64,000 nucleotides of DNA from Gymnopilus junonius (lineage: Eukaryota; Basidiomycota; Agaricomycetes; Agaricales; Galerinaceae), in NCBI GenBank assembly GCA_015501075.1, contig JADNYJ010000007.1, positions 434,001 through 498,000 of the forward strand, written 5' to 3'. Under the pieces are notes generated by a model. The model did not search any database. It saw only the letters and a program-made list of their open reading frames with translations, and was not told the DNA's origin. A program made the translations under genes and the position numbers. This document shows positions 1 through 10,849 of the stretch, in pieces. Each line of letters begins with the position of its first letter. Positions within the stretch are counted from its first letter, which is position 1.

Positions 1-406
1 TGGGAAGAATGACTGGAACCAGTCATCTTTTACGATGTATTGTAGGAGCATACAACAGCAGAAGTGATCGAACACGAGGCAGGCCTTAGCGCCGGTGGAC
101 GTCAGAGCGGATTTCATACCTTGCTTTTACAGAGCAGTTGACTTTGAAAAATAACGGACCAAATGCACACTGCAGCCTGCTTTTACCAAAGAGCTTGCAG
201 GACAATCAGAGCATTGTGGGTCCATGTCGACGGTGGACATAAAAGAGACTCCGTTTGGGTTAAACCGTGATTAATTGCGTCGAGCGTGGGAATATATAGC
301 CATACTCAAATTTCTCTCCCGCTTAAAGTTGAACATCGAACTGTGTAGCCTTTACTTCTCCATTCTTGCCCTAACATAGGGTGCGACATTTTCCATATTC
401 CTTGCC
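1..406 (+). promoter_or_regulatory. upstream region of first gene
   Basis: No coding sequence is visible. A TATA-like run (tatata, about 293-298) lies about 110 bp before the ATG at 407 and could be the core promoter of the downstream gene. No other element is recognised. Confidence 0.3.
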
Positions 407-3180
407 ATGGTTGTCCCGCTGTCCCCTGATACAGACGCGCCGTCGTCTCCAGACGCCGACACCCCTACCAACACTACCATTTCAGAGTTATCAACACCCC
501 TTACACATTCAGGCCGCACGTCGCCCACCGGTGTCGAAGTCAGTGAAGTCACAGAAGATGTTGGCACCACAGCTGCTCCCAAGAAAAAGAAGAAGAAGAA
601 ACCCAAGAAGTCCGCCAAATCTAAGGACGCGTCGGCACCCAAAACCAAGGAAGAAGTGGATCCGGAGGGTCACCAACCCGTTCTTTGCATCAGCAGAAAT
701 AAGCACTGGCGCTATATAAGCTCCTACCATGTATGTTCAAAATTTTTGGACTCCAGATTGACGTGGCCGATGCTTAACTTTCTATAGGGACCTTGGCTTC
801 AACTACCTCTGGAACTTCTTGATTCCTTGTTAACCCTCAATCTCGACCCTGGTACCCTAACCGGACCAGAAGCTCGACTCCCCCCTTTACTCACTTCTTC
901 ATCCAATGGTTCATCCAACAAGCAACGGGACCGTGGTCTCTCTGGCTTCAGCGAGCTATCATATCCTGATTCGCCTCGCAGCCCATTCGCCTCTATACCT
1001 TTACCCCCTCCCTTCCCCCCACCTAAGCCCGGAAAGGCTACACCCCCACCAATTGATCCTGGTGTTTTTCGTTCGGTTAGGAATATTCGCCGCCTCATAG
1101 ACGAAGCAGCTGAACTATCAGTACGCGCTTCTTCTGGCTTATCTGCTGCCGAATTAGGCTCCATGAGGTCCAGCTCGGGCCTCAATGGAAGCCCTTGGGC
1201 AGCTGCTCAGTCACTTGGCCTCAATCCTCTCGGTAATAATTCGGGAGGCAGAAATGTAGCCATGTCAGCGATGCGTATCCATCGCTTACGAGCTCTCGCC
1301 GTGCAAAAATTGGCACAGGCCTATAAGGCCGATGAGGTCGCCTCCAGCGTGATGGTCATGCAGGGAGGCAGCGTCTTCGATGACGTAGCTGAGCGTGTTC
1401 TCAAAATGGGTCAGTAATGCGGTCATAACTTTTTTTTTGCGTTTTCAGCTGCTGAAAAATTCTCGCAGATCCTAACGATGCTGATGCTAAATATGTTCAT
1501 TTCTTTCATGAGAAGATCCCTTCTCGGTGAGTATTTGGCACTGTATTGTTATCAGACCATTTTTGACATGAATTTACTAGGCAATTAGCCGAATCGACGA
1601 GTACGAACGTTTTAAACGAATTAATTGCAGCTTATCCTCAACGATTGGAATACTATCGCACTCGTGGAATCGTCCACTGCTTCCGCGACGAATTTCAGCT
1701 GGCTGCAAAGGACTTCACCCATGCTCTCAAGGAAGCCAGGGCCGTCCGCAAAGCCAAAATGGGACACCACAGCACCACACCACAGACTGAATCCAGGGCC
1801 AATAAGCATGGAAAACGTCGGAAGAATGCTGCAGGAAATCGCACAAACGGCCAGGCCCCACCCGATGGTACGAGTGTGATGGATGGGGTGGACAATTCAG
1901 ACGGGGAGCCGCTTCTAAAACATCCCTCTGTTTTAGAAGATGCTCCCGACCCTATTGAACCTCAACTCTTATTCCTTCGCGGTGCTGCCTACCTCCAGCA
2001 TTGCATTTACCTCATCGAGTCTACCGTCCTCAAATTAGAAGGCATCCGCAAGACGCCATCTGTCGACGGCGCAGAATTGCGACTGTGTTACATCGAAAAT
2101 GGGAAATATGGTGGGGTTGAGGTTGGTAACCTCGATGGACCCCTTGGCAAGCGTAATGCCCCCAAGCTCCTCGCGTATGCCCAGGTTCTTGGTGAGAAGT
2201 CATTCAGAGATAATATCACGCGTTTGTTGGAGAAGAGTCTGCGCGATCATGAAAAGTTCCTTTCTCATTTCGATTCTCTCGAGTCGCCCAATGCCATTCC
2301 GGACGGTGACATCGCTTTCAAGACCGAATACGCCTTTCTCTTATCCGAATCAATTCGGCCAGGGAATCATGGGACTCAGCCTCCTCCCATGTCAGATGCG
2401 CCCGCCATGTTCACCACGTACCATCCTCTGCTCGTCGAGTCCCACTTCAGCGTTCTTATCTGCGAATTAATGCTGGCAAACTTTAGTAACCTCCTTTCGA
2501 CCTTCGTCCGCACGGCCAGCGTTGTGGATGGACTAGAGGGATACCCCATTTTCCTTCCTCCCAGGTCGATGGCACAAGCCGAATTCATCGAGGTTCTTGA
2601 AAGGCTTTCCAGTGGATGGAAGAACGGTGTTCAACCTCATTCCCTCTCTACACAACGAGGAAAAGGCCGGCTGACGATCCAAGGCCCAATTGAACCACCC
2701 CGTCTACCAGCTATCGAGCCTTGCTATCACGACTTTGAGGACGCTGGTGGATCCTCTTCATCTTCATCCACCAGGAAGAACAGTCTCTGCAGTGGCAGTG
2801 CAATGTCGACTTCCTCCTCATCCTCTTCCACGCGAATTCTCACACCTTGCACATCAGGCGATTGTCAGTGCGCCGAGAGCCCCAACGGAAGAGATTCCTT
2901 ACAATCCTCTTCTTCGTCCTCGTCATTTGCCTCGTCAACCTCATCCCCTTTCCGCATCCGACCAGACGCCGACGAAGCTTTGGACTGCGCACGTATCCTC
3001 CTAGCACCCGTCGCCAAGCGGCAACGGGAACGCGCTGAGAAGGCGGCAGCTGAAAAAGCCAGTGCTAACTGGAAGAAGAAACCGGTGCCCATCAACATTC
3101 CTCTGCATGGTCCTCGGGTTGAGGTCATCCTCGCCTGGCTTGGTGCTGTTCATCTCCCAGAGTTGGATGCTGCTGCTTAG
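407..3180 (+). CDS. conserved fungal protein with TPR-like segment
   Basis: Four exons fit well: 407-730, 788-1409, 1469-1526 and 1581-3180, with GT-AG introns and phases that close to 867 codons. The N-terminus is Ser/Thr/Pro-rich and has a run of seven lysines (AAG repeats near 587) that could act as a nuclear signal. A conserved block starts at ISRNKHWRYISSYH and PWLQLPLELLDSLL. A helical MSAMRIHRLRALAVQKLAQAY segment follows, then a TPR-like helix pair (PQRLEYYRTRGIVHCF...AAKDFTHALKEA). The C-terminal third has Ser-rich low-complexity tracts and ends in a conserved-looking VILAWLGAVHLPELDAAA. The pattern is that of a basidiomycete protein usually left hypothetical. TPR-like repeats suggest a protein-binding scaffold, but no function can be assigned. 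The frame is intact throughout. Confidence 0.8.
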
Positions 3181-3587
3181 ATCTGTATGATTCCCTTCAT
3201 ACCTTTTTTTTGTCAATGATGATTTATTCTTGTCTTGCTTGGAGTAACCCTCGCCCCCTTTATGATCTTCATTCAGTGGCACATACAATGACTTTAATAT
3301 CCCCCTTTATTTCCCCTCCTTGTGATTATACTTTACTTGAGATCCATTTTTTTGGGCCCCATTGATGAGTTATTTGTTGGGTTAAAACATAACATATGAA
3401 ATTGAAAGAGCCTTATAGTAGTAGCACAAGTTCGCAGGTGATATTCTGACGACGCAGCTACTTTGAGGAATGACAACACACGAGTCGCAAAGTTCGTACA
3501 GAGCTAGGTATAACAAAACACTTGGTACATACACATAAATTCCTAATCAAAGGAATGATACAGTCCAAAACAGTCCAATTCAAACAC
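3181..3587. other. convergent 3' intergenic
   Basis: This is the 3' space between the TPR-like gene (+) and the F-box gene (-). It is AT-rich with T-runs that suit cleavage and polyadenylation. No gene is seen. Confidence 0.5.
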
Positions 3588-4536
3588 TCAGCTCCTGCCC
3601 AACCTCTCAAAGAACCCAAGCGTCTTCCTAATATCAGGACACACAGCCAGCCTGACCTTCTCGTCCTCCGGCAGCAGCTTCCTCGCAGAACCATTCCCGC
3701 CCTCCAACCAAGCACCCAAACCGACACGCATCCCGCTGTCCTTGAACACCTTGGCGAGCTTGTCTCTCTGAATAGACCACTTGAGCTTGTGCACCACGGG
3801 CAGGAGGGAGCGTGCAACGTTCATTGAAGACGACTCGACGTCAGGCAGTACATGACACGAGTAGAGAGACTTGAGGGAGCTCGTCGGAGCCTGAGATTCG
3901 GCCGTGTTTCGCCTTCTTAGTTGCACCGACAGGACATGAGAGGCGTGTCGACGGTGTAAAGTCATGCTATTGTTGTACTGAATGATAGACTGGGGCACGT
4001 CAAAGAATCACATCAGCTTCCTACTGGAAACAACAGGTCGATGTGGAATAAATAGAACGTACGCTGACTGAATAGAAATAAGCGCCCATCCTCCACCGTC
4101 TCTCGATGGCCAAGCCGCGGATAACACCACGCTGTACGAGGTCACCGACGGTTGGCCTTAACAGGTGGCCCTCGGGGCTTTTTCCAAATAAGTAGTGGTC
4201 TACACGCGACGGAGACACGATGCGCAGGCGCTGGGTATGTAGTACAGGGTCATTGGTGAGGGGAACTAGGGATGGCGCGACCTGCGCGATGATGGCCAAG
4301 TCCGGGAGGTCCAGGTAGGAAACTACGGGACGAACAAATGGTAATAAGCGCGAAATTCTGGGACAACCATAGAGAAATGAAAGACGCCTACGTATGTGTA
4401 ACATAATCTCTGGAGGAAAATTCAACAGCCCATTCGAACCCTGCGAATCTTCTGTTTGAGCCGCCAAAGAGTTCGCAGGCGCTCCTTGGACCTCGATGTC
4501 GTTCAACAAGTCACATCTAGCAACAAGTTCTGGCAT
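3588..4536 (-). CDS. F-box domain protein
   Basis: Three exons on the minus strand (4536-4392, 4322-4063, 3989-3588) close to 268 aa. The ATG at 4536 is preferred over the more distal one at 4686 because the 50 extra residues look non-coding. The F-box lies at about residues 30-75: LLNFPPEIMLHI, then across the intron LSYLDLPDLAIIAQVAPSL. It is followed by a conserved region (RPTVGDLVQRGVIRGLAIERRW, then SRSLLPVVHKLKWSIQRD). F-box proteins are the substrate-recognition parts of SCF ubiquitin ligases and bind Skp1 through the F-box. No LRR or WD repeats are seen, so the substrate-binding region is of unknown type. The first intron has a GTAGGC donor, and the join restores the F-box motif exactly. 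Confidence 0.8.
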
Positions 4537-5333
4537 AACGACGTGGCAAGAGCAAACCAAGGCGCAGTATACCCTCACTGACACCAGAATATATGAGGGA
4601 ATATGTGGGAAATACAGCACGCTGCGGCGCGGGACGTTGTGGTTGTTGCAGGCGCCGCAGCTGCCGTTCCAGACCAAACTATCCAATTCCGGAAATGAAA
4701 ATCAGTTGATCCAAGTCGCGTGACATAGGGGCAGAATAATTTCAAGCTCAACACATAAACAGTATGCATGAATACAGGTATATGATAGCTAGTACACAGC
4801 GCAAACTAATCTGGCAACTGAAGAAAAAGACTGGACCTAATGAAGACATCTTGAAAAGGTTCGAGTCAACAGGCTATCTATAGGCAGACAAAAATACACT
4901 GATAATGAAGAATTCGAAAAAGAGCGTACTGGTTTGGGGGTAGAAAATGAAGGTGTTCTCTAAGCAAAACTTCCTCGACTTGCCGGAGAAAATAACGGGG
5001 AGCCAGAAATACAGAAAAAGAATGAAAACGAGGGGACGGAAACTAAAAATGCGAACTAACCAACTGTCAAAGAGAGAATATATGGAAGAGAAGGCAGTAA
5101 CTAAAATGATAGTGATAATACAATGGTGAGAGAATGAGTACGTTATAATGAAAGTAGGGTAAAAAAGACTGAAAACGATAGCTGAGACGTAGCAAGAAAG
5201 CCGTGATAGTCGTGGGTCAAGTGCAATATTGGGGCCATGTTCTAAAGGAGCATCGAATCCAGTGCAAGTATACGGTCCATAGAAAGACTGATGTGAAACA
5301 TCCAAGGAGTTTCGGCAGCATGGCTCGATTGAA
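4537..5333. other. intergenic between two minus-strand genes
   Basis: This stretch holds the upstream region of the F-box gene and the 3' flank of the DUF6533 gene. ORFs here are AT-rich and hydrophobic without family features. I see no gene. Confidence 0.5.
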
Positions 5334-7368
5334 TTACCGTTCACTAGTCGCTTGCTCGACGTCGACTCTGATTCCCCTTACAACCGAGTGACTGGATTGT
5401 TGGTCAAAACTCGGAGTGCGAGATCTTCCTCCGCCTCTGAATCCCCTTTCCAAAGAGTGATACGCTGGGGCAGGGCTATCCCGACTACGTCCATCACGAT
5501 GGTCTTCTGCCTCTGACATTGGCTCGCCATCATCGCCAACTACAGCGTTCAGGGACCCCAGGGTGCCCATCCGAAAGCGAATATCATCCAATTCAACAAC
5601 GTCTTGCTCAATATCAAAGTCCATGTGGTCCGGATGAATGCTGCCCAGTGTGGTCAGAACAACATTGGAGCTGATAGTGCTAACAACGCCGCGGCTCCTT
5701 CCATATCGATTCTTGCTGCGGTGACCTGGAGGGGTGTAAGGAGATCCATGCTGTGTAATCGACTTGGTGGTGAACGCAGCAATGCCCGTCCCCTCTGAGA
5801 GAGAGACGGTCTCGGACCCGCGTTCGCGAAGATCCAAAATCTAAAATGAAGTCTATATAAAATATCGACAACAGAATCGAGTAAAGACTTACGAGACGAC
5901 ATGCGAGAACAGGGCCGAGCATAACGCTCAAGGGTATATTAATAGCGGATATCACTTGACGAGGTCTGAATGAAGAAGCGGCTGAGGAAAAGCTTAAGTA
6001 TAACGCAAACGGGGGCACTTACTGCAGGTAGAAAACGCCATTGATCTGATCGTGTATTTGAATAAGAAATGTAAAAGCGAGAAAGACGGCGAACTCACGA
6101 GATTAGCGATGGAAATTAGAATGTAGTAGAAAACACCTAGTTTGAGTCAATAACTTCCCAGCCGGCGGTAAATAAGAAACGCACCCTCGCGAAGGAAAGT
6201 TTGAATCAGTCGACTATTCGGCCCACCATTATGCTTGCGGATGTAGAACGCTTTCAAGACGGTCATGAAAGTAACGACCGTGTCAAAAAGGAGGGGCGCG
6301 ATCTACATAAAATTCAGTGCAAGTCTCTAGTCAAGGAAGGCCATCGCATACAAAGAAGCCTATTGAAAAAAGGGTTATTAGTAATTTTCGATAGTGGGAA
6401 GTAGCTCGACTAACCTAGCAAATGCGCCGAATGCGGTTTTGACATCGGAAAGCAGGGTCCCTATAGTCCCGGAGTTCAATTCAACTGGTCGCTCAAGTGA
6501 GAAAATGCTTACAAAATCAGGCTTGACGAAAGGCAACACTAGATCGCCGTTCCGTTAGACAGCTAGGTAGCGCACATCAAAGAAATAACTCACACAACAT
6601 CTGGGTTGTATCAACATAGAGCTGATAGGCTACAACACCAGACAAAGCGGAAATTAAGAACCACAGAACATAAACATTTCTGCTGAAAAACGCATATGTG
6701 CGGATAAGGAGCACAGCTGGGAGAAAGTGCTTTGAGGGGTGAAATTGAACCTGAAGAATGGAACGACTTACATTCCGAACCGACTTGATTCCACATTGCA
6801 AGTGCTACGGGAATCTACAAAATGAGATGAGACTTGAGCTATAACAGGAAAGAAGCGAAACATGCCTTATAGATACGTTCGCATGTCTCTCGAGGGTGAT
6901 CAACGACGAAACAATACAGCAGATAGGGCACGACAACGATGACCCAGTAGCTTGAGTAGACAGTGTTATGTAAGACCAATGCGAAATGCCGCATATACTC
7001 ACCGGCAGAAGAGATAAGCCATTTTGACTGGCGTCCAATGTGTTCTCCAGACCTGTATGATGAAAATAAGAAGAGACGCACAATAGATATAGCGCATACA
7101 TGAAGGGGAATTGGACGTACGAAGTTGTATTCTCTGGGAAGACTGATGATCCAGTCCCATAGAACGACTGCGTCTGAAAGGTCAAAGCGACACGCGTCAG
7201 AAAGTAAGAAAAGAGTGAACGAGAACGAGCGTGTTTACACATGGCTGAGAAATCCTCGGATGAGTCGAAGTAGGTAGAGTGAGGTCAAGACTACGTACCA
7301 CAGAAGTATACCTGAGTGACATAGATGAAATGCTCGGCCGTCTCAGCGGAGGCCTGGTCGGAAGACAT
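5334..7368 (-). CDS. DUF6533-family multi-pass membrane protein
   Basis: About 14 short exons were traced from ATG 7368 to the stop at 5334. The N-terminal DUF6533 pattern is clear: HFIYVTQVYFC, then DAVVLWDWIISLPREYNF, then VWRTHWTPVKMAYLFC, then RYWVIVVVPYLLYCFV. Further hydrophobic segments follow (VLLIRTYAFFSRNVYVLWFL; IAPLLFDTVVTFMTVLKAFY; GVFYYILISIANL), giving about seven membrane spans. A roughly 170-residue hydrophilic tail in the last exon is Ser/Arg/Asp-rich and probably cytosolic. The family is greatly expanded in Agaricomycetes; its function is unknown, and the topology resembles that of receptors. Two exon features are odd: a GC-AG intron (6815-6866) and an 8-nt micro-exon (6352-6359). 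Both are needed to keep the family pattern (CERIYK/IPVALAMWN; GFF/IAPLLFDT). The frame is otherwise intact. Confidence 0.85.
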
Positions 7369-8128
7369 CGAGGTGAACGAGGGCGGCGATGAGGAAAGAA
7401 AGAGAGGAAGATGGGGGAACGAAAACAAGAGATAAAAAGGGGAGGGAAAGGAAAAGGAGCTGGGTCGATCTAGGAGTAACGTCACAACAGACATTCCACA
7501 AACTCTGGAAGAAGCAACTCCCCAACCTTTTTGGGACAGAAGCCACCCAACGCCGCCGTTACGCTGGTGACTTCCGTCCCATTCTGGGGTCTCTTTCAAA
7601 AACATTTTGACTCAGTTCCCCATCTAGGTTCTAATCCAAATATTTCTTTTTTATTGCCACTACAGCTGACTCATTGTCTTCTGGAACTGAATGCAAGTAG
7701 TGCAGTGGAGCTTAGATTTTGGACCGTGTGGTCTAGAGTTTAATTCTGATCCAAGCACCAGGCAGCGCTAAAGCAACAATGGTATCAACTGAGGCAACGC
7801 GGCTGAACAGCAACCGATCTCAATTGTTAGCAGCCTCGAGGAGCCCATCGCAAGCATGAGGTTTTGCCTAGATCAATGCCTAGTATTCAGTCGATTGCGG
7901 CTTTCCCTAAGCAGGTGCTGTCTCCTAGCCATTGTAGGCTGCTCCGCAGAGGACAAGTTCCATCGATGTCGCCAAGTCCATCAAGCCGCCATCAAGAAGT
8001 CAAAGAAGTCGAGGAAGAGGGCGGAAGAGTACGCGTTCGACGCGTCCATGACCAATCACGAGGCACGTGATCCCTCGCGTTCCGATTCCTGACGCGGACT
8101 CTATCCTGTTCCAGCTAGCCACAGCGTA
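7369..8128. promoter_or_regulatory. divergent promoter region
   Basis: This 760-bp space lies between the DUF6533 gene (-) and ALG9 (+), so it should carry both promoters. A purine-rich tract spans about 7389-7462. No TATA box or known operator is clear, and ORFs inside it look random. Confidence 0.4.
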
Positions 8129-10577
8129 ATGTCCGCGCCGCAGACACAGAGTCTGCGCTTCAGAAGGCCTACCACTGAGCAGGAAAAGCCGAAGCCGGTG
8201 AAGCCTTCTCGCCACACTGGCATCCTCCAAGATCAACTCCGCAGGTCTGTTCTTTCTCCTAAGGTGTCTGCACAACCTAATGAAACAAAATAGGGCTCAG
8301 CGTAGGCCATGGGTTCCGTCATTCTCTCTCGCTGTTCGCCTGCTGTTTCTACTGCGTATTGCTGGAGCTATGTACTCGAACATCAGCGACTGTGATGAAG
8401 GTGCGGTCTTCCAAGCGTCGTCTGCCATTTTACTCAGAATTACGTCTCAATAATTCAGTATATAACTTCTGGGAACCTCTCCACTTCCTCGACGAAGGCA
8501 ACGGATTCCAGACCTGGGAACTCTCTCCTAAATATGGCTTGCGAAGCTGGGCGTACATACTACTCCATTACCTGCCTCCTGACCTTGGAAAGAAACTTGC
8601 TGGTGACAAGGTGTGTTGGTAATTCCCTGAATCTCATATCAACTGTACTTAAGCAAGAGATAAAAAGCGAGGAGGTTTCTTCGCTGTTCGCATATTTCTA
8701 GCTACAATCTCTGTTCTTGTCGAAGCAAAATTCTACCGAACTGTCGTTGATAAAATCAATGACCGTGTGGGACGCTACTTGCTCTTCTTCCTCATGTTCA
8801 GTGCAGGGATGTGGAATGCATCGGCAGGTATGCGAAGTCAGTCATATCTTGACCATTTACTAATCCCTTCATACTAGCCTTCTTGCCTTCTTCTTTTGCT
8901 ATGTACGCTTGTGCTCTAGCCTTTTCTTACGCATTCGTGCCAAGCAGCATGGCTAACGATCGCCGGACTCTTGCTGCCACCTTGTTATTTGCAACCGGCG
9001 GAATAGTAGGATGGCCGTTCGCCCTGGCGCTCTCTATTCCATTCATTTTCGAGGAACTCTTTGTCTATGGAACTGACATCGTTCCTCCGGAAGTTCGTTT
9101 ATCCTGGATGACCAAAAGGTTTACGCGACTGGTCAAAGCCGGTCTCGTTTCATCTCTCATCTTCGTAGGAAATTGGTTTTCCGTATCAATTTCTTGACTA
9201 ATATTGCTATCGATGCTAGATTCCGGTCATTGCTATTGATAGTTTAGCATACGGCAAACTTACAATCGTTCCTTGGGACATCGTCCGTTACAACATCTTT
9301 GGTGGATCCGAACGTGGACCAACCTTGTATGGAACCGAGCCTTGGAACTATTACGTCAACAACCTTCTGCTCAATTTCAACGTCGCTTTCCTTTTCGCCA
9401 TGTTCTCCCTGCCTGCTTTGGCAGTGACATATGTCATCGACCGCAAGCGTCTTGGGTTCTACACGCCCACCGCTAGTCAGAGCTCGCCATTCACTCTTCT
9501 AGCGTTAAGGCTTACTCCGCTATACCTATGGCTGGGAATTTTGACGCTTCAGCCACACAAGGAAGAGAGGTTCATGTTTCCTGCATATCCATTGATATGC
9601 TTCAATGCTGCTGTTTGCGCGTACCTCGTGCGAGGTTGGATGGAAGTGGTCTTTATCAAGGTTACCAAATCGCCTTATAGAGTGAGTCTTGCAAACCACA
9701 ATCATACCTTGGCACTCAACACGATTGTAGGCTTCTCAATCCCTCATTTTCTCCAATTTCACGCTCTCTTTGGTGGTAGCGTCATCATTCATCTCTCTGA
9801 TGCGGATTCTCGCTTTGTGGAACTATTATCATGCCCCTATGTCCGTTGCTTTCGAGTTCCAAATGGTGGAACTTCCTCGTCTCCTAAACGCTACTGGTTT
9901 CCTTCCCATACTCCCTGCTGACACATTGGCAGACGATGATCAGCCACCATTGGACCTGTCGCCCATTAAGGAGTTCAACTTGACGCTCTGTTACGGAAAG
10001 GAATGGTACCGATTCCCTGGTCACTACCTGGTGCCCAACGGTGTGAAGGTTGAATTTGTGAAAAGCGAGTTTGATGGGATGCTACCAAGACATTTCGAAG
10101 AGTCTATCCCAGAGGACGAGATTGAAGAAGGAGGGGTTTTCGCAAAGCTTGCAAACAGATGGTGGTTGAGGCCTCAGTCACGTTTCGTGCCTAATGACTT
10201 GAATGACCTAAACAAGGAGGATGTGTCACACTATGTACGTTGATGCTTGCTCTTCTTTCTTCATTGCTTACCGACCCTATCTACATCAGATCCCCGTGGA
10301 GCAATGCGACTACCTAGTTGACCTCGACTTCCCACTTCACCCTAGCAGCTCACCACTTGAACCCCGCTACGCTGTTATGACCGACACATGGGAGAGGGCC
10401 TACTGTCACCCGTTCCTTGACAATGAGCACTCGTTCCTGCTTACCCGGATGTTCTGGTTACCTGGAGAGGCATGGCAGCGCCCGAACGAGTATGGTGATT
10501 ATTGTTTGTTGAGGAATAAGGATAGGGTGAGAATGAAGGAGGTGGAGGTTGGGAAGAGGGTTGGACGTGACCTCTGA
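8129..10577 (+). CDS. ALG9: alpha-1,2-mannosyltransferase Alg9 (GT22)
   Basis: Eight exons (8129-8244, 8294-8400, 8459-8610, 8668-8827, 8878-9164, 9220-9681, 9731-10234, 10290-10577) close to 691 aa. Alg9 adds alpha-1,2 mannoses from dolichol-P-mannose to the lipid-linked oligosaccharide in the ER lumen during N-glycan assembly. The evidence is the first luminal-loop motif (SNISDCDEVYNFWEPLHFL), many hydrophobic spans in the first 450 residues, the GT22 signature HKEERFMFPAYPLI, and the long C-terminal luminal part (NYYHAPMSVAF...CYGKEWYRFPGHYLVP). The ATG at 8129 gives a short cytosolic N-terminus before the first span. Related GT22 members (Alg12, Gpi10, Smp3) are less likely because of the DEVYNFWEPLHFL and HKEERF context. 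The frame is intact. Confidence 0.92.
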
Positions 10578-10849
10578 ATGAAAGAATCTGAAAAAGTCGC
10601 AAGAAGTAAATAATGGGTAATAGTAATATTTAATAGATAGTATAGTACATTATTTGTCGCACAAAGGACGTTGCTCTGTTGTTCCTCTGAACAGTGCCGA
10701 CTCGGATGCCTTGAGGCGTGTTTGTCTATGCTTGTCGTGGTCACAGCCTTCAAAGCCATCGAGTTCGCCGCCTGTCTGTTCTTACTATTAGTCATTCCCC
10801 TGTTCTCCTCAGTGTATTCCAGGTCTCTTAGCCTAGGTCAAATTGCACT

